A program made the translations under genes and the position numbers. A stretch of 64,000 bases of DNA from Heracleum sosnowskyi (Eukaryota; Streptophyta; Magnoliopsida; Apiales; Apiaceae). This document shows positions 46,151 to 58,099 of this stretch, piece after piece. The notes beneath the pieces are model-generated. The model worked only from the letters and a program-made list of their open reading frames with translations, made no database searches and had not been told where the DNA came from. Numbering within the stretch: position 1 is the first letter of the stretch; each line of letters starts with the position of its first letter. The stretch spans positions 85,493,910-85,557,909 of the forward strand of contig CM061237.1 in assembly GCA_030848705.1 (NCBI GenBank), in the 5' to 3' direction.

Positions 46151-49100
46151 CTATTCTGAAGAATCTTCTACAGTTGTCCTTGTCTCTGAATTCATCATCC
46201 AGAAAGGTTGGAGATGAATTTTCTTTCCTGTTTGAGGGACCTTCAATACTCTGGGAAGTGCACTAGGCTTGTTCCAGCTAGCTTTGATTTGGCAAATTTT
46301 GGAGACAACCTCAGACTTGGCTATTTTGGTAAAACCAAAATCTTTCTTCAGACATTTGAACACAGATAGCAGTGTCTGATAGTCTTCTCCCAGAATTCTG
46401 TGTAGAGGCCAAATCTGTTCTCTCCCACCCTTGTAGACAAACACCAATCTTTCTGGTAGTTTATGAGAAGCTGCTATTCCTCTCACTTCAACCAAGTCAT
46501 CAAGATTAATATGTAGGTCAGACTCCTCCCTGATATCAGCAATGTAGATGAAGTCTTCTGGGTTGGTAGGAGGTTTCTCAGCTTGTGGTTTCCTTACAAG
46601 GGTTGGCTTCGCCTTAGCAGTCCTCTGGTTTGATCTCTTCTTTGGATCCATTTCAAAGAGGAATTTTGGAAAGTTGGTCTCATCAAACTCAATTGGCTCT
46701 TCCTTTGGCTCAATTGGTTGATCATGGAAATTGACTGGATGTTCAGGATCACAGGCTAAATTTACTCCAGAAACTGGATCAGGAAATGTTGGAGATGCAA
46801 TAGGTGCAGAAGAGTCTGTTGCAATACTCTGAGAGTCATCATTCTCAAAAGCTATGTTTCTCTTAGCTCTTTTCTTGGGTTACCTTGTGCTCTTCTTTGT
46901 ACTCCTTTCCTCTTTGGCTCTTTCCTCTTGCTGTCTTTCTTCTTCATCTAGAGATTGAGCAACTGCAAGAGCTTGCATAGCTGCTCTTTCTGACTCCTCA
47001 GCCTTAGCCTCAGCAAAGTTTGGATGACCAGTCCAAACACAAATTTCTTGTCCATTTCTGTAGACAATTGCTCTCTGTTTCCTTATCTCAGGATCATTTC
47101 TCTCCTTGCATTTTATGATAAGCTGTCCTAGAACCTTGAGCTCATCTGGATATGGTGAAGGATAAAAAGTCCTTGCAATATTTTTGCCCTTTGGTTTAGC
47201 AGGAGATTTTGGAGATAGGCTTCTTTGGAGTGTAGCTTGTACCACATCCCTAATACATGAAGTTTGTCCCTTTTCTTTCCTTGGACCTTGAGTAACTCCA
47301 TGTAGAAGGGGCTTTACTTCATAGAAAAAATTAATCTGTGGCTCCCATTCCGTTGACACTAAAACCATGGCATTCGTTGATGGTGCTGTAGAAGTAGCTT
47401 GATTCGTTGATGGATTTGTGTTCTTTGCAGTTTCAGCTATCTTCTTGACTCTTGCATCTATGCTAGACCAGTGGTCTTTTATCTGTTCTGCAAGTTGTAG
47501 CCTCATAGATGCTTGCTGAATCAGGTCAATGCCATCCATTTTATCCTTTCCTGACTCCCCCATTGCTAATGGCTCCTTTGGTAAGGAAATGGCTGGGACC
47601 ATAACCTTTGTGATTTGAATGTCTAGCTCCTTAGATTTCTCCCCCTTTTTGTTATCATCAAGAGAGATGATAGGGAGTCCCTGAGCTGCCACTAGCTGGG
47701 CTAAGAGTTGTGTTTGCTTGTCCTGTTCCTTTTGTATTTGAGATAAAGTAGCTTCCACCTTGTCCACTCTAGAAGAGAGAGTCTTCAAGGAGGTAGCCAC
47801 CTCAGGTTCCTTAGAGAAAAACCTGTTCATCTTGGACACAGTAAGAAGAGGAAGCTTTTCATCAAGCCTCCTATCAGAAGCATCCTTCAAGTTCCCAATA
47901 GAGTCCTTGATTTCCCTGGCTTCATTCCTTGTCTGCAACATTTGTAGCCTTTGAATCTCCAGTGAATCCATGATGGCTTTGTAGAATTTCTTGTCATTGG
48001 CATTTGCAGACTCATGAGCCAGATAGGTCTCATTGTACTGCTTTGTGATTGCAGTATCTAGGGTGATTCTTCCATGCATATCCTGAGAAAGCCAGTTTGG
48101 TGTAGGGGGCACCACAGAAGTCCCAGTCTGTGAAGTGATAGCCACCTGTAGATTGTCACCAAAACTGTCATCATCAGAATAATCAAACTCACCACTTGCT
48201 GCAGCTCCTGGAGACAAATTGGTCAATGCATCCTTTGCTCTTTGCATAGATGCAGTTGTATGGATTAGGTTGAGTGACCTTTCTGCCTCCACATTGCCCT
48301 GCTGAGCCATAACTTGATAGGCTGGCACAGGATGAGTAAAGGTCTCAGGATCCAGGGAAATACTATCCAGAGTTTTTTGATAATGCTCTTGGAAAGTAAG
48401 TTCCCTTTCTCCCTCATGAACCTCCATTAACTCACTTGCAATGGCTGCTTCCTCCCTTGTTGCTCCTGTAGTCCCTTCTCTCTCTCCTCTATATTCTTGC
48501 ATCATGGGCTCCCCATGGCTCACACCTCTCACACCCTCACCTTCACCTACTAAGGTGGAACACTCAGCCTCTCCTTTTGCCTTACTGGAAGAAATAGTCA
48601 GCCTCTCACTCTCAACCTCTCCTTTTGCCTGGCTGCAAGCCAGCCTCTCAGATTCACTCCCTCTCAATCCTAGAAGTGTCTCAACTACCACTAGATCATC
48701 TGCACTAGTTGTGGAAACAACTTGATTTTCAATAAGAGGTGCAGAATGAACTATCAACGGTATGGTAGTTTGAACTGTCAACGGTATGGATACCGTTGAT
48801 GGAGAAACACTTGTCAACGAAAGAGACTGTTTTGTTGATGGAGTCAAGAAAGCACTTTGAGAAAGTGAAATTATAGTAGAATCTGTGGTGATTGATTTTA
48901 GAGATTGTTCCACAGATCCTCTTGTAACTTCAGAAAAGGATGATTGGTGGCCCAACAAATCACTTAACAAGTGATGACCACCAATTTCAGAGTGGGGCTT
49001 CTCCAAAAAAAGAGTTGGAGAATCAGGAATAGATGAATGGATCATATCCACATCTAATGACTGAGTTGGTGAATTTTGTGGAGTTGGTTCAAGATTGATG

Positions 49101-50455
49101 TTTAGAGAATGGGACTGTAACCCCAGAGTAATGATAGGGGTTACATCAAATTGAATTTGAGAAACTGAAAGTGTTACTTCCAGTGTGTGTGCACCCTGTG
49201 TGACCTGGGATTTTTGCTTCACTCTCCTTTGGTATTGGGAAATTGTTGAATGTGGGCTTGAAGTGTCCCTTACCCTCTTGGAGTTTGCTCTTGGAGGAGA
49301 GCTTGTTTCAATAATTACATCCTTTTGGGAGGATGCAACTAGACTTGTGCTTAAATCCATATTACTCATTGTGCCTTGTTGGGAAGACACAATGGGGCTT
49401 GGCTAGGTCACACTCATCTTTCCCACCTTATCCTTAGGGTTTCTTTGATTTTCACCCCTTCCCTCACCTCTCACAACACCTGCACCACTCCCCTTAGGTT
49501 GTGTAGTGGATTTTACAACAGGTGCCTTTTGAGAAGCACCTGAGGTTGGCTTGGAGGATTTCTTTGATTTTGGTTTTGTTGCAGGGGCAGGAGCTTGTTG
49601 GGTCACAACTACAGACTCCATAGAAACAGAGGTGGGTGAAGTAACAATTAAACTAACAGGGTTAGAAGTGGTTACCTCAATTGGGGGCAGATACACCACT
49701 GGGACATCACCATTGTGGTTGAGTCTCAGTATATCTGTCAGGACCCTCTTCTCTTGCACAAAGCAGTCAAACCTGGAAATTGGGTTAGAGATAACCAATG
49801 GTGCTGGACTAACATGGTTAGCCAACATCATCAGAAATCTAGCATAATAGATATTCTTTTTCCTATTAGCCTTATCACCCAACTTAGCACCAATTTCATA
49901 CATAAGTTGGGTGCTAAAGTTGTAATATCTATCAGTTAGGAGCATGGTAAATAGAATCAACATAGAGTTAGTTAATGCATCAAAATTACTGATTTTACCA
50001 GAAAAGACCTTAATGAATGCATCAGCTAAATAACTATATTCCCTAACCAAACCTCACCTAATTATTTTACCCAGATTATCAGTAGGCAAAGACTAGTTTA
50101 TGGAATTAAGCATGTTAATCATTTCAGTATATGTAGGCAAAGCTGAGCAGTTATTTTCAGGAAGGTGTAGGCATGCTTGCAACACATCAGAATTGACTAT
50201 ATACTCATTACCTTGAATGGTGAATTGCAAAGTGCAATTTGTCCCACTGTACTCACATGAGGTCCAAATCTCCTCAATTATCTCATTGTAGAGCGAGGTT
50301 GAGTGAAACATTGCATAGCTCAGTTTGCAATTCATCATGAAATCCATCATCTTGAAAAAGATTCTTTTCGGGCTTTCCTTGACAACAAAAGGAATGGAGT
50401 TGTTCTTTTCGTAAATGAACCCTCCTGCTGACATTAGCTTGACTATGGGTGCCAT
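46151..50455 (-). pseudogene. Sirevirus B accessory ('env-like') ORF with in-frame stops
   Basis: One reading frame runs from the ATG at 50455 to 46151 (about 1,430 codons), interrupted by stops near 50093 (TAG), 50056 (TGA), 49403 (TAG) and 46880 (TAA). The N-terminal domain (TIQGNEYIVNSDVLQACLHLP; YYARFLMMLANHV) is homologous to the N-terminus of element 1's accessory ORF. Next come a Lys/Ser-rich stretch, a long Ser/Thr-rich middle and a coiled-coil region (LSSRVDKVEATLSQIQKEQD), ending in Lys/Arg-rich sequence (DPKKRSNQRTAKAK). No signal peptide or membrane helix is apparent. At least eight TTCGTTGA-type motifs occur inside the coding sequence. Confidence 0.75.
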
Positions 50456-50992
50456 TGTTGAGTGAAGAAAGCTCGAACTGAGATTTGCTTTGAGAGAGAA
50501 GAAGTAAGAAAGCCTTTGGAAATTTTGAGAGCAGGTAGAAAAAAATTAAAGAAAATGAAATTTCTTAAATACTCCCCCAAAATTTCTCAAAAATTAAGTC
50601 CAATAATAAATATGAATTACTGGATTGGCTTAAAAATATAACCGTTACAATTAAAATATTACCATGATTTATACTTACAGGGGTGTATGCATAGATCGTG
50701 GTAAAAGACGTGTCAATTTTCAACGGTTCAGATTAACTACGTTATATCAACGAATCAGAATTGGGCGGTTAAAGTCCCGTCTATTTCGTTGATAAAGCTG
50801 CGTTTCGTTGATATAAAAGAGCTATCAACGAAACACTCAGAAAAATGCTAAGACTGTCAACGAAATGGTGCATTTCGTTGACATAGTAATTTTGACTTAG
50901 ACAAAATTGCACTTTTTCCTGAGAAAATTAATTCACAGAAAAACATAGCAAGATTCTGGCTGCATTGTAACTTGCAAAAATCTCAAAAATAA
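50456..50992 (-). promoter_or_regulatory. B pol-accessory gap with TTTCGTTGA array
   Basis: This non-coding gap carries seven copies of the B motif at 50718-50884 in both orientations (TCAACGG, ATCAACGAAT, TTTCGTTGATAAAG, TTTCGTTGATATA, TATCAACGAAAC, GTCAACGAAATG, TTTCGTTGACAT). It occupies the same place as the motif-bearing gap of element 1: after RNase H and before the accessory ATG. Confidence 0.65.
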
Positions 50993-52110
50993 TTAAGAGA
51001 AATTTAGCATACCTAGCTCACTTACTAATCTTGAGAATGTTGATTCATCAAGTGGCTTGGTAAAGATGTCTGCAAGTTGTTGTTCACTTGGAACAAAATG
51101 TAACTCCACAGTACCATTCATAACATGTTCTCTAATGAAATGATACTTGATGTCAATGTGCTTGGTCCTTGAATGCTGCACTGGATTCTCAGTAATGGCA
51201 ATGGCACTAGTGTTGTCACAGAAGATAGGAATTTTCTCAACTCTTAATCCATAATCAAGTAGTTGATTTTTCATCCATAAAATCTGTGCACAACAACTTC
51301 CAGCTGCAATGTACTCAGCCTCAGCTGTGGAGGTAGAAACTGAGTTTTGTTTCTTGCTGAACCATGACACAAGCTTGTTTCCTAGGAATTGACAGGTGCC
51401 AGTTGTGCTTTTCCTGTCAATTTTACATCCTGCATAATCTGCATCTGAATAACCAATTAGCTCAAAGCCAGATTCTCTAGGATACCAAATGCCAAGGTTT
51501 GGTGTTCCTTTGAGATATCTGAAAATTCTTTTAATAGCAACTAAATGGGATTCCCTAGGATCAGCCTGAAATCTAGCACATAGACATGTAGCAAACATAA
51601 TAGCAGGTCTATTAGCTGTTAAATATAAAAGTGAGCCTACCATGCCTCTGTAACTTGAAATGTCCACAGATTTTTCCTTAGTATTCAATTCAAGTTTGGT
51701 GGCAGTAGGCATGGGAGTTTTGGCAGGAGAGCATTCCATTAAGTTAAATTTCTTTAACAAATCATGAATATATTTTGTTTGACTAATGAAAATGCCTTCA
51801 TTAACTTGCTTCACTTGGAGACCAAGAAAATAAGTTAATTCTCCCATCATGCTCATTTCATATTTACTTTGCATAAGCTTGGCAAACTTTTGACAAAGTT
51901 TTTCATCTGTAGACCCAAAAATTATGTCATCTACATAAATTTGAACAAGTATAGTAGAGCCATTCACAATCCTATGAAAAAGAGTTTTATCTACAGTACC
52001 TCTAGTGAAGTGATTCTCAAGGAGGAACTGTGAAAGTGTGTCATACCAGGCTCTAGGTGCTTGTTTCAAACCATAGAGTGCTTTGAGGAGGAAGTAAGAG
52101 TTGTTTCTTA
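50993..52110 (-). pseudogene. Sirevirus B RT and RNase H, N-terminally truncated
   Basis: It contains RT from LKALYGLKQAPRAWYD onward (VQIYVDDIIFGST) and copia RNase H (STSTAEAEYIAAGSCC, SRTKHIDIKYHFIREH), closely similar to element 1. Recognisable sequence stops near 52110, just upstream of the ALYGLKQ motif. The first part of RT and all of integrase are missing, and what follows to the right belongs to other, decayed sequence. Confidence 0.88.
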
Positions 52111-52830
52111 AGAAAGCTTCTATCTCACTTGCAAATCTTATTCTACAAATATTCATACACACATATATAAGATCTCCTATGTACATGCTTTGAATATTGA
52201 GAATTAAATACTGCATTGGTTCAAGGAAAAGATACCTGAGATATGTGAGGTGAATCATCTTCAGAGATTGCTATGAAAGCAAGATATCCATGATCTTCTC
52301 GTCATCTGATCCATCCCAACTCTTTCCTTAAGCAACATAAGTTTTGTGCTGATGCTTCTTCAACAAAGCATTCCACTTCTGTTTCAGCTATTAACTGAGT
52401 CCCTATTCTTCTTTGTTTGTTAGGCTTCTTCATTGTGTAGCACACCCTGATAGTTTCTCGTTACATAGTTCTTATCATAGTTGAAACTATCACTCTTGTT
52501 TTTGTTACCATCTCAGTCTGTAACTACCTCTTGAACTGAATCTTGAAGAGTCTTTGCTTCGGAATAAATAGGCATGATCCTTGGATATAGCTTTTGTACT
52601 CCTTCTGAATCTGATGTGACTAAACTTCCTTGACAAGTGAAACACTGATCTTTAGTCTAGTCTCTCGAGGTTTTCTACCTGAGCTTCTTCTGATTCAGCT
52701 ACTAGTAATTCTTCTATTCTGTTCTGAGGTTCCAACAATAATGCTCGTTAATGAGATGTTGGTTTGTCCGTTCAATTCTCTAACACCCGGAGGAATCTTC
52801 TTCTACAAGCCCTTGAGCACCCTCAATTTA
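52111..52830 (-). pseudogene. heavily decayed Sirevirus gag remnant (element C)
   Basis: On the minus strand 52262-52340 still matches the gag acidic tail and following region of element 1 (GATGGATCAGAT, AACTCTTTCCTT, GCAACATAAG on the + strand). A knuckle-like patch is near 52435. No frame stays open. It probably belongs with the PBS-LTR at 53.62-54.8 kb. The strip 52111-52260 is not recognised. Confidence 0.45.
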
Positions 52831-53619
52831 ATACTTAAGAAAAATTTAAATATTCAGAATTTTTAATTTTCCTTAAAAATAAATTAATCAAAAATAAATA
52901 TTTACAAAACATTTAATTTTCAAGAATTTCGAATTCTTAAAAATTAAATCATGTAAATTAATATTTAAGAAAAATTAGAATTTAAGAAAAAAAATTTAAA
53001 CAAAAATTTGAAATAAATAAATAACTCAGAAATATATTAATTCGGGGTGCTTTTGTAAAGCTGGCCAATTCAAGCACTTCGATTGTTTTTAAAACAAAAA
53101 CTATCGAAGAGCCTATCATCCATTTCGATAGTTTCTGAAAACTAAACAAATGATTAATGGCTGACCAATTTTGTAAAAGAAGCATTACCACTTCGATAGT
53201 TTAAAAAAAACTATCGAAGTCACCATACTACTTAGACTCAAAATTGGCCACCTAAATTGACTACCATTCACAAATTCTAAGGGGTCTCTTTAGCACACTA
53301 CAAATTGCTATGTGCCGTACCTCTAAAATAAATTCATAACATAAATTAAATTTACTTAAGTTTAAAATATAAATTTATTTAACTTGAATTTATAAAATAA
53401 ATTTATTTAAATTAAGTTAATCAAATAAACTTATTCAAGTTTAAATAATGAACTCATTTAAATTAAATTTATAAGATAAATTCATTTTAACTTAAATTTA
53501 TAAAATAAACTTATTAAAATATAAATTCATAAAATAAATTTATTTAGAAGTTGGCCTCCTCAGAATTCTTGTCTGACTGGTCTGAAATACCCGGATCTAA
53601 TCTGTATGTCGATTAACAA
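52831..53619. repeat. AT-rich leader of element C with TTCGATAGTTTT motifs
   Basis: The AT-rich sequence holds repeated AAATTTATAAAATAAATTTA-like phrases (53330-53560). At 53080-53217 there are copies of the C motif in inverted pairs: TTCGATTGTTTTTAAAAC with AAAACTATCGAAGAG, TTTCGATAGTTTCTG, and CTTCGATAGTTT with AAACTATCGAAGTC. No coding sequence is seen. Confidence 0.6.
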
Positions 53620-53631
53620 GCTCTGATACCA
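53620..53631 (-). other. element C primer binding site
   Basis: Minus-strand TGGTATCAGAGC lies two bases from the LTR start at 53634, the initiator-methionine tRNA type. Confidence 0.82.
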
Positions 53632-53633
53632 AT

Positions 53634-54808
53634 TGTTAGGTCCCGAAGTATCGTAGAAGGGGGGGGGGGGGGGTTGAATACGATACTCACAAATAATTCA
53701 ATTTCGTTCGCGGATAATTCATTCAGTTCTATAACGAAATCAAACACACCAAACCAAACCAAGAGTCGGGGAATATATCGTTTTATAAATATAAACCTCG
53801 AGGGGTGCTACAATTTCTAATCCGTAGATTAGCTTCAATGAGTTCTAGGTTATTCATAATCAATACAATGAAAGAATTCTGAGCACTATAAATTTCTATG
53901 ATCTTCTCCGGCTCAAACTTCTCTCTCAGTAGTTGCTACTATGAACTAACCTCGACTGAGGAAGACACTTCCTCTCTCTGTGTAATTATAGACTTAGTTT
54001 TTAGAAAACTATCGAACCTTAATTGTTAAAACAATCTTGGCCGTCCATCTTCTAATCAACCTGACAGACAAACAAACTTTTCACCCACTTTCTAATTTGA
54101 AAAGTATCGAATGAATAAAGTAATTATTCAATTCGATAGTTTTTAAATAAAAACTATCGAATGTAATACTTACTTTATTAAAGTATTCATTTACTTTATG
54201 CTTTTCATTCGATGGTTTTCTAATTTAGAAAACTATCGAATCCTTTTCTTTTGATTTTCTTTATGTCACCTTCGATGGTTTTCTTAAAAGAAAAACCATC
54301 GAACTCTTTTCCTTGTCCTTGACTTTTTAGAAAATCCATTCAGCTCCAGGGTGTTTCAGTTTTAGACTGTATCAATTTCTTCTGAGACGATAAAACAACT
54401 TGATCTTTTTAGTGCCGTCACCTAGTGCAACTGGTCTGGTTCACAGATGAATAACACTTGATCAATTCTTCTTTTATGTCTTCAATTCAATGCTGCTGAT
54501 AAGTCCTTTGTCGTTCTGGTTGCTTCATCACTGGAATCCTGTGGTACTGAACCCTAAATCATTCACATACTTCTGTCGTCTTGAAAGTCTTGTTTCTTTT
54601 GTTGTCACTGAGGCTTGAACATTTTCATGAACTTCTTTCCGTGACCTGTTTACGGACTTCAAGAATACATAACGTATTTTGATTTTTTGAGTTTACCTTT
54701 TCTTCTTTGATTCTGGATTCCTGTGCTTCTGTTAATATTATTGTCTGTCTTGTCCTTTGTTGAGTTGTAGTTATCTCTTTTACATCTTATGTTACATTAT
54801 GCTTTACA
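53634..54808 (-). repeat. element C 5' LTR
   Basis: It begins TGTTAGGTCCCGAAGTATCG and a 15-base G tract followed by TTGAATACGATAC, the same edge design as the LTRs of element 1 and B. At 54000-54303 it carries inverted pairs of the C motif (TTCGATAGTTTTTAAAT with AAAAACTATCGAATG; TTCGATGGTTTTC with GAAAACTATCGAATCC; TTCGATGGTTTTC with GAAAAACCATCGAAC). The right edge (...GCTTTACA near 54808) is a best guess because no partner LTR is present. Confidence 0.7.
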
Positions 54809-55375
54809 GTTATAAATAATATGCTAATATTATATAAAGATAACCAACTTGATATCTATAAATTTTTTAAAGAAAAGTTTTAGATGTTAGGAATTTTGAC
54901 AAGGAATTTCCAATTTTTATTATCATTTGTGTTATGTTAAATGTTGAACCAATTTTATCACATTGTCATCTATTTATATTGTATTTTATTAATTCCAAAT
55001 TTTCATAAAATTGTGCTGACATCACTTTTTATTGCATGATTTTAGTAATTTCATAATAATTCTGATTTGTACCCATAAAAAAGTTAAGTAAATTTCTATG
55101 ATAATATTACACATATCGAGATTATAAAATTAACAGTCTATGTGCCGATCAAATATTGTAACAACAAACTTTAATATATATGCGTCATTAAGAAATTAAA
55201 GCATAAAAAACACTATCATTTTGGTGAGAACTATAATTAAATAAACATTTAATAAAAATAATTTTTTTTCAAGAAATTGGCTAAAAACTTTATCGTTAAC
55301 ACTTTATTTGAAATTATTATTTTATTAACAAAAAAATCAATGCCCGTGCGTGGAGCGCAGACAAAAAATACTAGT
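54809..55375 (+). mobile_element. decayed + strand Helitron 3' end
   Basis: AT-rich non-coding sequence ends in GCCCGTGCGTGGAGCGCAGA (55342-55361), an eroded hairpin, then CTAG (55371-55374) and T, a Helitron 3' terminus in + orientation. The 5' end is not found. Confidence 0.4.
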
Positions 55376-55827
55376 TTAGTTAATTAGGGTCAGGTTCCAC
55401 ATAGAACCGCTTTAGTATTAGAACCTTAGAACTATTTAATATATTATGTTGCAGCACGTTGTACTTTTTACAGTATTTTAATTATCATAAATTATTTTTT
55501 GGCATAATTATTTCTTTAAAACATATTATAATGATGAAGTACATGTTGGGTTACGTGAAAAATTATTTATTTTTTTTAAAAATTATTTATTTTTTTAAAA
55601 AATTATGTATTTTAGAAGAAAAAAAAAAAGTTAGTGTGTACTGCAGAAGTACATCATACTCTACAAAATTGTGTGCTGCAGCAAAACTAAAGATATTATG
55701 TACTGCAGCAGAATGCATAAATCTTAGTTATTGATTACACAAAATGATATATATTAGTTCTAAGTTATAACTTAATATAAGGTTCTAATTAACCATAGTT
55801 AATTAATCGGTTACAATTTACTTAGTA

Positions 55828-56531
55828 CTAGCTTAAAACCCGTGCGATACACGAATTGTTTTAATAATTTTATTTTATTATTTACGTTTTAATATTTTAT
55901 TAATTTCATTTATTAAAAAAATAAATAGTCATGTTAAAATATGTAAACTTTTTTAAATAACTGAAAACATTAAAATAAATTTTGAAATAAATAAGTAAGG
56001 ATTTGCCCATGATATTTTTGGAAAGGGAGGGTTTTAGTAAGAAAAGATAGAAAATATAACATGTTTTGTTGAAAAAATTAATTGTCCCTGATATTTTTGC
56101 AAAAGAAGGGGATTTTATTAGAAAAAATAGAAATTACATTTTAATATTTTATGAACTATATTTGTTGAAAAAAATAAGTAGGCATGTTAAAATATGTAAA
56201 CCTTTTTAAATAATTAAAAACATTAAAATAGGTTTTAAAATAAATAAGTAAGGGTTTGCCCGTATATTTTTTGAAAAAGAAAGGTTTCGGTAAGAAAAAA
56301 TAGAAAATGTAACATATTTTAGTTAAAAAGGAAAATTACCCATGATATTTTTGCAAAGGGATTTTATTAGAAAAAAATAGAAATAACATTTTATTATTTT
56401 ATTAACTACATTTGTTAAAAAAAATAAGTAGGCATGTTTAGAAAATGAATTGTTTTAGTTAGAAAATGTAAAACAAATAACATGTTTTAGCTGAAAAAGG
56501 TAATCGGTTATAAATATGTAATAATATTACC

Positions 56532-56566
<35 letters not shown>

Positions 56567-57169
56567 TAACCAAAACAACTCATTATCTAAAAATAAAATA
56601 TGTTACATATATAAAAAAATGGTAATATTATTACATATTTATAATTGATTACCTTTTTCAGCAAAAACACATTATCTGTTCTACATTAATAGTTTAAAAG
56701 TTATTAGAAAAGAAAATCTGTCAAAATATTATCATAAATATTTTTCATACTCGTAAAATATATAAAATTTTATTTCATTAAAAATATCGGTTTATGCGAA
56801 AGTTGAGATGAAAATTTAATACTACATATTTTTAAAAAAAATATTAATTGTCACGCTAGAGAGGTTATTAAATTTTGATATTGGTCCCGACTTGTGACTG
56901 AGATTTTTTTTTTATCAATTTAGAGAATATTAATTTAGAGGAGTTCTATTGTACCATTTTTCAAAATAAAATATTTATTTTTTATTTTGTAAGATAAATT
57001 GTATTAATAAATTTTATCAAAATATAAAAGAGATAGGTCATCCTCAATTTTTGTAAATGCAGTAGGGAAGTTTTGTAATTACAAAATTGTCCTCTTGGAT
57101 TTGTATTAAAAATCCCTCTCTCCCCGGGGGACATCCTCACGCCACTTTTCTCAATATAAAATTATTTTA
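55828..57169 (-). mobile_element. Helitron-like copy, same type as unit 1
   Basis: The left edge has CTAG (55828-55831) and a decayed CCGTGCGATACACG hairpin, followed by the unit 1 interior (AAATAGTCATGTTAAAATAT, TTTGGAAAGGGAGGGTTTTA). That interior is repeated about 300 bp on (56180-56420), showing internal tandem duplication. A (TA)n-centred inverted repeat lies at 56440-56700. No coding sequence is seen. Confidence 0.55.
56440..56700. repeat. large inverted repeat with (TA)n centre
   Basis: The left arm (GTTTTAGCTGAAAAAGGTAA, TATAAATATGTAATAATATT, ACCAT) is mirrored on the right (ATGGTAATATTATTACATAT, TTATAATTGATTACCTTTTT, CAGCAAAAAC) around a roughly 30 bp TA run. The right arm also holds the inverse of TTTTAGATAATGAGTTGTTTTGGTT. 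Arms are about 90-120 bp with few mismatches in the core and could extrude as a cruciform. Confidence 0.8.
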
Positions 57170-57885
57170 AATAATTAAAGCCGAAATATTGAAAGTTTTG
57201 GTTTTCGGTTTTCGGTCGGTTTTTGGTTTTCGGTATTTATTTAATTAATAAATTAATAATATAATCAAAATTCGGGAAAGTTTTATTTTTGAGTTACCTA
57301 TTCTCATTAATAAATTATTATCTATTAAAACCTATTCTTACATACCCCTCTTTAGGCAGTCGATAGAAGGCAATCCAGAAATCGTCGATCGAAGAGCAAT
57401 AATCACCATACGGTTAACCCTCGAAGCAAAACTCTCCCCCCTACCTGTTATCTTCCTCATCCCCAATTCCCCCTCAGCTGCCCTCCAAATTTGCGAGTAT
57501 CCACAATTTGTTTTAATCAGTTTCAAAATTTTTAAGAATTTGTGATTTTTCTATTTTTCTCACTAAAATTCATTTTTTCCCCAAAAATATCACAAGAAAC
57601 CATTTACTTATTTATTTTAAAACGAATTTAAATACTTTTAATTATTAAATTTTAAAACCTCATTTTCCCAAAATATCACGGGCATCTACCTTTTTAAACT
57701 AAATATATGTTACATTTTTTATTTTTATTTATTTTAAAATCTGTTTTAATATTTTTAATTAATTAAAAGTATTTAGCTATTTTAACATGCCTAATTATTT
57801 TTTTAACAAATACAATTAATAAAATATTAAAAATATAATAATAAAATAAAAATTAATACAAGGCACAGGTCTTAAAAATAATAAA
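57170..57885 (+). mobile_element. Helitron-like copy inverted relative to unit 1
   Basis: It starts with TAAAGCCGAAATATTGAAAG, the reverse complement of the subterminal block seen at 20.4 kb. It then runs through the reverse complement of unit 1 interior: TTCTCACTAAAATTCATTTT mirrors 3157-3190, and TTTTAACAAATACAATTAAT mirrors 2876-2900. It ends in an eroded GGCACAGGTCTTAAAAATA terminus. No coding sequence is seen. Confidence 0.6.
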
Positions 57886-58099
57886 CTAAAAAATTTAATG
57901 TGAACGGAAAATATTAAAATAAAAGTAAAAATTAATATGATAAATTAAAAAATGAGAAACTTAAATATTAATTGGAACATAAAAAAATATAAAAAAATAC
58001 AGATGGGGCTGAGGAAGATAAATGAGGTATTATTAATATTATTTTATAATAAAATAATATTAATAATAAGGACATATAGAAAATCTAACATGTTTTAAT

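Noticed and set aside
55459..55734. 91-codon + strand frame with Cys/Ala-rich end
   Set aside because: Poly-T-derived Phe/Leu run followed by a short repeat of GTACTGCAGCA-like units; no recognisable domain.
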